Shown: positions 36,151 through 43,613 of the stretch, one piece after another
How positions within the stretch are numbered: the stretch's first letter is position 1
Layout of the letters: each line of letters opens with the position of its first letter
Assembly (NCBI RefSeq): GCF_005281475.1
Contig: NZ_CP040106.1
Coordinates: 5,632,001-5,696,000 of the forward strand
Direction: 5' to 3'
Source of the DNA: Echinicola rosea
GTDB taxonomy: Bacteria; Bacteroidota; Bacteroidia; Cytophagales; Cyclobacteriaceae
DNA: 64,000 bases
Position numbers and translations under genes: made by a program
Notes under the pieces: model-generated
What the model was told of the DNA's origin: nothing
Seen by the model: only the letters and a program-made list of their open reading frames with translations
Database searches by the model: none

Positions 36151-36192
36151 GTCCCTTGGTGCCGGTATTTTTTTTTACTGACTCCAAGGGAC
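36151..36192 (+). terminator. hairpin after purL
   Basis: GTCCCTTGG (36151-36159) pairs perfectly with CCAAGGGAC (36184-36192). A run of nine T residues lies inside the 24-nt loop, not after the stem, so it is an unusual terminator or a processing hairpin. Confidence 0.4.
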
Positions 36193-36226
36193 TTACAAAA
36201 ACCCTTTAAAAAAACTTCATAACAGG

Positions 36227-36258
36227 TTTTGCATTAAAAGAAAAAGCGCATACCTTTG
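36227..36258 (+). promoter_or_regulatory. promoter of the tRNA-Gln gene
   Basis: TTTTG (36227-36231) and TACCTTTG (36251-36258) are separated by exactly 19 bp, which is the Bacteroidota primary sigma-factor promoter form. It lies 41 bp before the tRNA. Confidence 0.75.
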
Positions 36259-36299
36259 TGTCACATTTAAGGCAAATAAGGCTTTAAAGACATAAAAAC

Positions 36300-36372
36300 T
36301 GACCCATGGTGTAACTGGCAACACGTCTGATTTTGGTTCAGAAGAGTCTAGGTTCGAGCCCTAGTGGGTCAA
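36300..36372 (+). tRNA. tRNA-Gln (anticodon TTG)
   Basis: The 73-nt sequence folds as a tRNA. The acceptor stem pairs TGACCCA with TGGGTCA, followed by discriminator A. The anticodon stem TCTGA/TCAGA encloses the loop TTTTGGT with anticodon TTG, and the T arm contains GGTTCGAGCC. CCA is not encoded. The 3' half (36338-36372) is also the coding end of the serine recombinase on the other strand, which marks it as the attachment site of a genomic island. Confidence 0.92.
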
Positions 36373-37888
36373 CAACTCGGTCCAAAGTTGATTTTTTCGA
36401 CTTTGGACTTATTTTATTATAGGTTATCATACTGTTAATCTGATAGATATCCTGAAAGAGTTCTTTCACCCTGGCGGTTCGATGTTGCTTACCGTCAAAG
36501 ACGATATTTTCTGGGAAGATCGAACCAATTATCTTTCTTTTAATACTCAAATCAGCTGTATCAAAAAATAATTCAAGCCTCTCTGTCATTTCAAGGGCCT
36601 TTTTGACTTTCTCTGGAATATCTTGCATAATAATTATACCGATTTTTGTCCCTTTGGCTTCCAAGCGTTCTATCTCCTCTTCACAACTTCTTTTTATCGA
36701 TCGATAATCCTCAATATCCAGCTTCTCATCAATGAACAAATCCCTGGATATGGAAATCTTTTGTTCCAGTTTTTCTATGGCTGATTTCAACTTTCTTTTT
36801 TCACTCAGGTCGATTTTATTTTCACCTAAAAACGCTTGATTAAAGACCATTTCAAATAATTCCAACATACCCTTTTTGGGCTTGAATTTCGACAGGAATT
36901 TTCTGAAAGAAGTATTTACATCCTTGGCATTAAACCTCACTCCACATTTTGATGTACAGTGATAATAACAATATTGATTCCTACCTTTTGAAGCGCTTGC
37001 CGTAAGGTTCCTACTGCATTTCGGGCATTTCAAAAAACCTCTTAACGGAATGACTTCTGGACTTACTATTTCAGTTCTCCGCTTTCTTTTTTTCACCTGC
37101 AAAGCATCCTGTACACGATAAAACAGTTCTTCTGAAATCAAGGGTTTATGTTGGGCCCTAACAAAGTGTCCCTTTTCTTCATTGAATTCCGGGACATAAA
37201 GCTTCCCACAATAGAAAGGATTCCTAACAATCCTCCAAAACTTATTTTTATGCAGTTTGGCCCCTCTTCTTCTGGCATGTAGTAAAACTTGCTCTGAGGA
37301 GTAATTGGCAGCTGCCAGGTTTTCAAAAATCCATTTTACATGTGCCGCCTCTTCCTCCTCTATCTCAATGACAGGACGTTTAAAATTATCCCTTGCGTTT
37401 CCATAACCATAGGGAGCCATCCAAAGCCACCTCCCCTCCTTCAGGCCTCTCCTCATGCCATGGAATATATTTAAGCTTCCACGGTCATTTTCCACCTCAG
37501 GTGCGGCCAGATAAAAGGCCAACATCATTTTATTCTCAGGGATTGATAGGTCCAATGGCTGTTCGATGGCCTGAGGTTCTACTCCTAATTTTTTGAGGGT
37601 ATTGATCATCATATAGGCATCTCCGGCATTTCGACTAAAGCGATCCCATTTGGTAAAGAGTACGAGGTTACTCTTATTCCCTTTCTCTTTAAGTTGTCCA
37701 AGAAGTCTAGACCATTCGGGCCTGAAAAAAGTTTTCGCCGAAAAATCCTCGTAAACAACACGATTGACAGCAATCCCATGATTATTACAATACCTTACCA
37801 ACACCTCTTCCTGGTTTCGTTGTGAGTATCCTTTATCAGCTTGTTCGTCAGTACTCACCCTTACATACAAATCAGCCGTTTCCATCAT
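36338..37888 (-). CDS. large serine recombinase of the genomic island
   Basis: The 516-residue protein has an N-terminal resolvase domain with nucleophile Ser12 in YVRVSTDEQADKGYS and LVLFTKWDRFSRNAGDAYMM. It then has a recombinase domain (residues about 165-270), a zinc-ribbon domain with CPKC and C-x4-C (about 310-340), and a coiled coil (about 370-430). Its last 12 residues (VVDPLGLEPRLF) and stop codon are encoded by the antisense of the tRNA-Gln gene, so the gene reaches exactly into the attachment site. This arrangement is expected if the island integrated there. A 49-codon gene lies 10 bp upstream in the same direction. The right attachment site was not found in the window. Confidence 0.9.
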   Translation of the reverse strand: MMETADLYVRVSTDEQADKGYSQRNQEEVLVRYCNNHGIAVNRVVYEDFSAKTFFRPEWSRLLGQLKEKGNKSNLVLFTKWDRFSRNAGDAYMMINTLKKLGVEPQAIEQPLDLSIPENKMMLAFYLAAPEVENDRGSLNIFHGMRRGLKEGRWLWMAPYGYGNARDNFKRPVIEIEEEEAAHVKWIFENLAAANYSSEQVLLHARRRGAKLHKNKFWRIVRNPFYCGKLYVPEFNEEKGHFVRAQHKPLISEELFYRVQDALQVKKRKRRTEIVSPEVIPLRGFLKCPKCSRNLTASASKGRNQYCYYHCTSKCGVRFNAKDVNTSFRKFLSKFKPKKGMLELFEMVFNQAFLGENKIDLSEKRKLKSAIEKLEQKISISRDLFIDEKLDIEDYRSIKRSCEEEIERLEAKGTKIGIIIMQDIPEKVKKALEMTERLELFFDTADLSIKRKIIGSIFPENIVFDGKQHRTARVKELFQDIYQINSMITYNKISPKSKKSTLDRVVDPLGLEPRLF

Positions 37889-37898
37889 ATTATTTTAT

Positions 37899-38048
37899 TT
37901 ATTCCATTTCCTTCCGCAATACTACCTTGACAATACCAATTGCCAACTCTTCCATAAAATGGAGCAGGCTACTTGCTTCTGATGAGGAAATAGAGTGTCC
38001 ATGTTTCTCCAATATTTTTTGCGCTAACTCTGGTGTTAATTCCTGCAT
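37899..38048 (-). CDS. small protein upstream of the serine recombinase
   Basis: An ATG at 38046-38048 opens a 49-codon frame that starts MQELTPELAQKILEKHGHS and ends VVLRKEME. The stop is 10 bp before the recombinase start, and the two are very likely cotranscribed. It is helical, charged and has no cysteine pair or signal peptide. I cannot name it; small proteins next to serine recombinases may serve as directionality factors, which is only an idea here. Confidence 0.55.
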   Translation of the reverse strand: MQELTPELAQKILEKHGHSISSSEASSLLHFMEELAIGIVKVVLRKEME

Positions 38049-38244
38049 AAAATGGATATGGTTTGGTAAACCCTATAAAGTCCATTATCTGCTTGGAAAC
38101 TATTCACCAGTTAATCCCAAGTAGGGTAAAATATTTTCACTCCTTTAAAAAATCGAAAAGGCACGAATACAAGATGGTCCGGCAAAAAGTACATCATCTT
38201 GATCAGGATAAAACTAAAAAATTACCAGCAATAAAAAAAGGGCC

Positions 38245-38715
38245 TTACAGCCCTCCATCATCTGAGAATGAATAATAACTTTCAGAGGTCACAATAATAT
38301 GATCAATTACTGGCAGTTCCATCAATAATCCCAATTCAACTATCTTTTTGGTAAGTATCCTATCTGCCCTACTAGGCATACGATTTCCCGAGGGATGATT
38401 ATGGCTTAAGATGATTGCTGAACTATTGGTCTTTAAAGCACTGGCAAAAATCAACTTGGGATCAGCCACAGTTCCAGATATACCCCCAGTAGATATATTT
38501 ACGATTCCGAGAACCTTATTGGCCCGGTTCAACAACATCACTTTAAACTGCTCTATAAATCGCAGTTTGGATTGATCCCAATTCCCAATTAACAGTTCAT
38601 ATGCTTCCTTGGATGAAGTGATTTTTGGCAAATTTGACAATTTGATTTTTGGCTGATAGCTCAAAATTATTTCCGATACTTGGTTTGACACGAGATTTCT
38701 GTTCTTGATATCCAT
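38245..38715 (-). CDS. RadC-like JAB-domain protein
   Basis: The 156-residue protein has the MPN+/JAMM metal-site residues of the RadC family: SHNHPSGN with a downstream Ser-x2-Asp in PSRADRILTKKI. The amino-terminal helix-hairpin-helix part of chromosomal RadC is missing, as is usual for the short RadC-like proteins carried by mobile elements and islands. Biochemical role is unproven in the family. It lies in the same direction as the recombinase, 200 bp upstream of it, inside the island. Confidence 0.85.
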   Translation of the reverse strand: MDIKNRNLVSNQVSEIILSYQPKIKLSNLPKITSSKEAYELLIGNWDQSKLRFIEQFKVMLLNRANKVLGIVNISTGGISGTVADPKLIFASALKTNSSAIILSHNHPSGNRMPSRADRILTKKIVELGLLMELPVIDHIIVTSESYYSFSDDGGL

Positions 38716-38924
38716 AACATTTCGATTTAATGGTTAGAAATTAATTATGGTACGTAATACAGCTTGAGGGCAATCAAGGCCAAGTGGCAACGGAATAAAT
38801 GTGGTCCATACGGGCAGGACAGTGTTTATGCCGGACACTCTTGGCCGCTTCAGCAGCCCGAAAGCTAAATTGTGACATGATTAATAAGAATCATTGATAA
38901 AAGCGCTTAGCCATAATGAAGGGT

Positions 38925-39993
38925 CTAATTTATTAATATGATTATCCGCAATCATGCCAGTAGGGATAAATAGCAGCAATGATGAGCCTGTCAAATAGTT
39001 TTTGACCGAAATATCTTCTGTTGAGCTTATAACAGAACTCGTCAAGATAGTTTTGCATCATTCTTTCACTTATCATATGGTATGTCTGCAGGTGTTTCTT
39101 TAAGTTACTTATAGCAATGTGTACCCATTTGAGGTTGAAGTGCCCCTTTTCGGTTCCCGATATCTCCTTGACATGCACATCTATACAATCACTCAGGTCT
39201 GAGAAGGTGGTGCTCATATCTGTTTGAAGCACGGAGTTTGGATCAATAAATTCCCTGACCAAATTCTGGGCAGTTTTCGCCTCCAGGTTCTTTATCTTCT
39301 TCATCTTAAAATATCTACAGCTCTTGTCGGACTTGCCCGTTTCAAGGTCTTCCAAAACCGTTGATTCGGCCATTACCGCCACAATCGACCGTTTTTGGCT
39401 GCCCCTGCCTCGTTTGAGCTTGTTCGGGCTTTTGGTGGCTTGGCCCACAAAAGCCTCGTCATACTCGACCATGTCTTCAAGCCTGTAGATATCATCGCGT
39501 TTCCCCATGACCTTGCGGAGCTTATGGTACATTCTGAAAACAGGTTCATATCGCTTCATGCCCAGCTGCCTTTGCAGTTCCGATGCACTGAATCCCTTCT
39601 TGGTAGCTGTAATGAAGGTCATGGCCAACAACCATGTCCTGATCGGAAGGTTACTGTTTTCCATAACCGTACCACTTTTGATACTTGTTCGGAAGCTGCA
39701 GGAAGAGCATTGAAAGGACTTTTTGTTGGCCAACCAATAATGCTTGGTACAGTCGCACCTTTTACAGACAATACCAGCTTGGCCCCTTTTCTGCCTGATA
39801 AACTCGACACAGGAAGATTCGTCAGGAAACCGATTGATGAAGTTGATGATATTCATGGTCAGAACCGTTTGTTTTGACCTAATTTATAGATAGTAATAAC
39901 TCTATTGAAGCAATGGACACCAACTGTCAATGTTATTTTATTTGGCTACTGGTGCAATTGCGGATATACATATTTATTAATTTCAAAAACACA
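38925..39993 (-). mobile_element. IS1595-family insertion sequence
   Basis: The element contains one transposase gene. Its ends share an imperfect inverted repeat: the left end reads AATATGATTATCCGCAATC (38934-38952), and the right end read on the other strand (39981 down) gives AATATGTATATCCGCAATT, with CCAGTAG further inside both. The outer borders are uncertain by about 10 bp because the flanks are AT-rich, and I could not identify a target duplication with confidence. Confidence 0.65.
38942..39856 (-). CDS. IS1595-family (ISXO2-like) transposase
   Basis: The 304-residue protein has an N-terminal zinc ribbon (CKRC at residues 31-34 and CSSC further on) and an ISXO2-like DDE domain with VEYDEAFVGQATKSP and LQTDMSTTFSDL. 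These match IS1595-family transposases. The frame is complete from ATG at 39856 to stop at 38942, so the protein could be active. The 3' end of the gene overlaps the left inverted repeat of the element. Confidence 0.88.
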   Translation of the reverse strand: MNIINFINRFPDESSCVEFIRQKRGQAGIVCKRCDCTKHYWLANKKSFQCSSCSFRTSIKSGTVMENSNLPIRTWLLAMTFITATKKGFSASELQRQLGMKRYEPVFRMYHKLRKVMGKRDDIYRLEDMVEYDEAFVGQATKSPNKLKRGRGSQKRSIVAVMAESTVLEDLETGKSDKSCRYFKMKKIKNLEAKTAQNLVREFIDPNSVLQTDMSTTFSDLSDCIDVHVKEISGTEKGHFNLKWVHIAISNLKKHLQTYHMISERMMQNYLDEFCYKLNRRYFGQKLFDRLIIAAIYPYWHDCG

Positions 39994-40389
39994 TCTTTAA
40001 CAAAAATAATGGCCTCACCGATTTATATTTTGGGTCAGTAAAATGGATTTGTGAAAGTTTTATACATTAAAGATCTATAGCGAAGGGCCTAATCTTAACC
40101 TATCCATAAAGTACAACGGTTTCTTAGAATTCAGCCAAAAGTAAACGTATAGTATACTAGGGGTATACTAGGCATGGGAGCATCCATAGGGGGACGAGCG
40201 TAAAGAAAACAGTCAGTGACTGTTTTTAGCGAGTAGCCAGCTTGCAGGGCAGCCCCAGCCCTTTTCCCCTCTAAAACCACCAAAAAAAATTAAGACCTTC
40301 CCATAACGTCCAAAGTTAGTTAATAGTTTATCTGTTCATCCCTGCCTGACCACTTGCATTCAGATTTTGTTAACTGTAATTTTTAGAAA
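39994..40389. other. non-coding region with short repeats and hairpins
   Basis: The stretch holds no gene that I can support. It includes a 24-bp sequence (40167-40190) repeated at 40966-40989 and a perfect palindrome AAAACAGTCA-G-TGACTGTTTT at 40206-40226. The part around 40240-40285 (CCCCAGCCCTTTTCCCCTCT) resembles the sequence after the second repeat copy. Confidence 0.5.
40167..40190 (+). repeat. 24-bp direct repeat, copy 1
   Basis: The sequence begins ACTAGGCATGGGAGCATC and is identical over 24 bp to 40966-40989. Both copies lead into a pyrimidine-rich segment, but copy 1 has about 60 bp with a palindrome inserted before it. Confidence 0.75.
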
Positions 40390-40863
40390 TTAATCCCAAA
40401 TAAATGGTCGCTCTACCCCCATTCCTCTCAGGTACGAAATAAATTGCCCTGCGTGGACAGATTCATGATAACCTATTCGTAATAAATATTGTCCGAGTGG
40501 TTTCAATTCCCCATTACCAGGATGAATAATAGTGTTTTCAATAAGCTCTCTGTCTGAAAACTTCTGTACACTATTTAGAAATATTTCTCGATATGGTTTA
40601 GCAAATTCAAGTTCATCCTCAACACTCTGAAAGGGTCTATTCTTCCATGGAGTGCTGTAAGTTGACATATCACCATTATTAATGATAATATTCCAACCGT
40701 AGTCAGCCTCTAGGACGTGCCTAACCATTTCAATAGCAGTTGTTGCATTTTCATCAGGTTTCCAATTATAATGGCTTTTGGGGAGTCCCTGCCAGAGTGC
40801 TATGCTTCTGCGCCTTATTTCTTTAAAATTTAAAATAATTAATTCAGTTTGAGTCATTATCAT
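40390..40863 (-). CDS. DinB-family protein
   Basis: The 157-residue protein (151-155 if an internal Met is used) is a four-helix DinB/YfiT-type protein. The presumed metal-binding histidines are in MVRHVLEADYGW near the end of helix 2 and in GYHESVHAGQF in helix 4. Most members are metal-dependent transferases of thiol cofactors or are of unknown role. It stands alone between repeat-rich spacers inside the island and has no operon partner. Confidence 0.8.
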   Translation of the reverse strand: MIMTQTELIILNFKEIRRRSIALWQGLPKSHYNWKPDENATTAIEMVRHVLEADYGWNIIINNGDMSTYSTPWKNRPFQSVEDELEFAKPYREIFLNSVQKFSDRELIENTIIHPGNGELKPLGQYLLRIGYHESVHAGQFISYLRGMGVERPFIWD

Positions 40864-40965
40864 AATATCGAAAAGTGTATTTTATTTTTTCTTAAACTTG
40901 ATTATTACTCGCTTCAGTTAGACCTTATACTTCATTTACACCTTGACTTGACACTGGGGATCTCC

Positions 40966-40989
40966 ACTAGGCATGGGAGCATCCATAGG
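40966..40989 (+). repeat. 24-bp direct repeat, copy 2
   Basis: This copy is identical over 24 bp to 40167-40190, and is followed by a pyrimidine-rich tract (CCCCTACCCTTTCCCCCC) at 40994-41011. Confidence 0.75.
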
Positions 40990-41168
40990 AGAACCCCTAC
41001 CCTTTCCCCCCTCCCAAAGCCACAATATAAAACCCAAACAATCCCTAGACGTTCCCTCTATGTCTCCTCTTTACTACTATCCGATCCCTGAAGAAACGAA
41101 ATACTCATCGAAATCCCATTAATTGGCCTTTGGAGCATTCGGTTTTGTGACAGTTGATGGGGGCGTTA

Positions 41169-41217
41169 AAAAAATGAGTTAGCTCGCGAAGTGGACGAGC
41201 GAGATCTACTCATTTTT
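41169..41217. repeat. long imperfect hairpin
   Basis: AAAAAATGAGT (41169-41179) pairs with ACTCATTTTT (41208-41217), and GCTCG pairs with CGAGC inside. It could act as a bidirectional terminator, but no gene ends nearby. Confidence 0.5.
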
Positions 41218-41446
41218 AGCCAAAATCAAGTGGCACAAAATTAAATTGAGGCAATTGAATTGTTATCGGTAACCAAATTTCCTCAATTTGAAGAAGGCTC
41301 CACGGGCCTAGATTCCTGCCTGCAGCAGGCAGGTTTGGTTCTTTTCATCAATGGAAATGCAAGGCATTCATGAAGACCGTTAAAACTATACTATCCCTGA
41401 ATAAAAGAACATAAGATAACCACCAAATAAAATTTGGACGTTCCCT

Positions 41447-41512
41447 AGACGTTCCCACTACGTCTCCTCGATGTTCCCTCTATGTCTCCTCGATGTTCCC
41501 TCTATGTCTCCT
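41447..41512 (+). repeat. three tandem 22-bp units
   Basis: Units at 41447-41468, 41469-41490 and 41491-41512 follow one another directly. The last two are identical and contain TGTTCCCTCTATGTCTCCT; the first differs at several positions. A further single unit is at 41047-41068, and both places continue with CTTTACT. Confidence 0.8.
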
Positions 41513-41682
41513 CTTTACTCCTACTTAGTACTTCCCTTATAGATACCTAGGGGATGTCTTGGGGATACGTTACCTTCAGGTAAATTAATTCTTGGAAATA
41601 TTATATTGATTAGTGGCATATTTTGGTAACTATAAACTAATAGGAAGTCTAACTAGAATAATATTAGGAATAATTAGGACAC

Positions 41683-42063
41683 CTAATGTGTTTGCGAACC
41701 ACTCACCTTCTTATCATAAATCAATGCCATTAAAAATAAGAACTGTAAGACTATAATGGCTATGACAGCATATTTAACCTCATAAGGATATAAAAATGCT
41801 ATAATAGTAGGTAAGGCAAATACTAAGGAAGTTACAAAACTCCCTACAATACTATTTACATACATTACTTCATCAAGATTGTTATCTGCAAATTCAAAAT
41901 ACATAATGAGGAAAGTATTAAATGCCCATATCGGTGTAGAAATAGACGTCGCTAACAATATTAATTTGACTGTTTCAAGTTCAAAAAACAAAGGTCTATT
42001 AAAGGCATAAATCATCAATATTCCTGAACCTAATGTAGAAATCAATAGGATAATAATTGTCAT
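41683..42063 (-). CDS. small integral membrane protein of unknown function
   Basis: The 126-residue protein has four predicted membrane helices: TIIILLISTLGSGILMIYAF at the start, then LILLATSISTPIWAFNTFLI, VGSFVTSLVFALPTIIAFL and YAVIAIIVLQFLFLMALIY. Its codon use is AT-rich like other genes in this island. I do not recognise a family. It stands next to the IS256 element, whose insertion point lies about 20 bp upstream of its start, so its promoter is probably disrupted. Confidence 0.5.
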   Translation of the reverse strand: MTIIILLISTLGSGILMIYAFNRPLFFELETVKLILLATSISTPIWAFNTFLIMYFEFADNNLDEVMYVNSIVGSFVTSLVFALPTIIAFLYPYEVKYAVIAIIVLQFLFLMALIYDKKVSGSQTH

Positions 42064-42092
42064 TGCTGCGGGAAGCTTGATATTACCTAATT

Positions 42093-43464
42093 GGGAGTGT
42101 TATCTCAACTCTGTCCTTTCCCTTCCCGGGGGCTAGCCCCCGGGAAGGGAAAAAATTCTCACTAAATAATTAGGTTTCCGTATTGATGTCCAACCGGAGC
42201 CTCCCCTCAAATTTAATGGCCAACTGCTGGACTGTCAAGCTCCAGTTCTGTAAAGGGGTCGTCCATTTTTTCTCGATCCGCTGCGTGGCCAGATAGACCA
42301 GCTTTAGAAGTGCCATGTCACTGGTAAATGCCCCTTTGGTCTTGGTCACCTTTCTTACCTGCCGATGGAAGCCTTCCACCGCATTGGTGGTATAGATCAG
42401 CTTCCTGATGGGCGGTGTATAGGCAAAGAAGGCACTCAGCCTCTCCCAGTTGTCGTTCCAGGAACGGATCACTATGGGGTATTTCTTCCCCCACTTTTCT
42501 TCCAGTTCCAACAATGCCGATTCGGCCAGGTCCTTTGTCTCGGCCTTATAGATCTTCTTCAGGTCACCGGCAAACTCCTTTTGGTTTTTGCTGGCCACGT
42601 ACTTCAGGCTGTTCCGGATCTGGTGGACCACGCAGAGCTGGATCTCTGTTTTCGGGAAAATCGACCCGATCGCCTCGGGAAAGCCCTTAAGGTTATCGGT
42701 ACAGGCGATCAGGATATCCTGTACTCCACGGTGCTGTAGATCGCTGAGTACCTGTAGCCAGAAGTTCGCCCCCTCGCTTTCGGAAAGGTACATGCCCAGT
42801 ACCTCCTTCTTCCCCTCACGGTTGATCCCTAATACATTGTATAGGGCCTTATGGCGTACCTTCCCTTCCTCACGTACCTTGAAGTGCATGGCATCAAGCC
42901 ATACAATGCAATAGACCTCTTCCAACGGCCTGTTCTGCCACTCCTTGACTTTCGGGACGACACGGTCGGTAATATCGCTTATCACCTGCGTGGAGACCTC
43001 CGTATCGTACATTTCCTTGATGTACCCGGAGATGTCACGTAAGCTACTGCCAAGCCCGTACATCCCTATGATCTGCTTCTCAAGGTTATCGGCAAGGATA
43101 CGCTGGCGCTTCTCGACGATTTTAGGTTCAAAGCTGCTGTGACGGTCCTGGGGCGTCTCGATCTCCACTTCTCCCAAGTTGCTCTTCACACGCTTGCTGC
43201 CCTTGCCGTTACGTTTGTTGCCTGCACTGTGGCCTGCATCTTCATCCCGAAGGTGCTCGTCCATCTCAGCCTGGAGGGCTTCCTCCAAAAACTCCTTCAA
43301 CATCGGAGACAGCGCACCGTTCTTGCCGAACAGGGACTCTCCTGATAAAAACTGGTCAAGTACTTTCTTCTTAAATGCTGATTCTTGTTCTTCGCTCATA
43401 ACACTCTATCTTATAAACTTTAATTGATTTTCAAAGTCTCAGACAGAGTTTAGATTACAGTCTC
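42093..43464 (-). mobile_element. IS256-family insertion sequence with 8-bp target duplication
   Basis: The 1,372-bp element begins GGGAGTGTTATCTCAACTCT and, read from the other end, GAGACTGTAATCTAAACTCT; 19 of the first 23 positions agree. ACCTAATT flanks it on both sides (42085-42092 and 43465-43472) and is the target duplication. A strong palindrome with CCCGGGGGC-TA-GCCCCCGGG stands between the left end and the transposase stop. Confidence 0.9.
42170..43399 (-). CDS. IS256-family transposase
   Basis: The 409-residue protein is a mutator-type DDE transposase. The family segments are YCIVWLDAMHFKVREEGKVR (first Asp), ILIACTDNLKGFPEAIGSIF (second Asp) and IYTTNAVEGFHRQVRKVTK (Glu). It catalyses cut/copy transposition through a circular intermediate in this family. 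The gene is intact and terminates just before a strong palindrome near the left end of the element. Confidence 0.95.
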   Translation of the reverse strand: MSEEQESAFKKKVLDQFLSGESLFGKNGALSPMLKEFLEEALQAEMDEHLRDEDAGHSAGNKRNGKGSKRVKSNLGEVEIETPQDRHSSFEPKIVEKRQRILADNLEKQIIGMYGLGSSLRDISGYIKEMYDTEVSTQVISDITDRVVPKVKEWQNRPLEEVYCIVWLDAMHFKVREEGKVRHKALYNVLGINREGKKEVLGMYLSESEGANFWLQVLSDLQHRGVQDILIACTDNLKGFPEAIGSIFPKTEIQLCVVHQIRNSLKYVASKNQKEFAGDLKKIYKAETKDLAESALLELEEKWGKKYPIVIRSWNDNWERLSAFFAYTPPIRKLIYTTNAVEGFHRQVRKVTKTKGAFTSDMALLKLVYLATQRIEKKWTTPLQNWSLTVQQLAIKFEGRLRLDINTET

Positions 43465-43613
43465 ACCTAATTCAAACGGCATACTTTCGAATGTTTACTC
43501 ATAAAATAATTAATGAAATACTAAAAACTACGTCACTTAATAATCTCCCAATTTTCCCAATAATAACCTATTTCATTATCCAAGGTCCCAATGTAAAACT
43601 AGAGTGATGATTA

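Larger units (their letters stand above)
40864..41682. other. repeat-rich non-coding region
   Basis: No gene is supported here. The region contains copy 2 of the 24-bp repeat (40966-40989), a single 22-bp unit at 41047-41068, a long imperfect hairpin at 41169-41217 and a three-unit tandem array at 41447-41512. The tandem units are separated by no spacers. Confidence 0.6.

Noticed and set aside
38917..40095. GAAGGG-CTAAT-TTA at 38917 and 40081 as target duplication of the IS1595 element
   Set aside because: The copies lie too far from the visible inverted repeats and are imperfect and longer than the usual 8 bp.
41160..41230. Integron attC-like site in the long hairpin
   Set aside because: The hairpin lacks the paired RYYYAAC/GTTRRRY core sites and there is no integron integrase.
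41447..41512. CRISPR array
   Set aside because: The three 22-bp units are directly adjacent without spacers and no cas genes are near.
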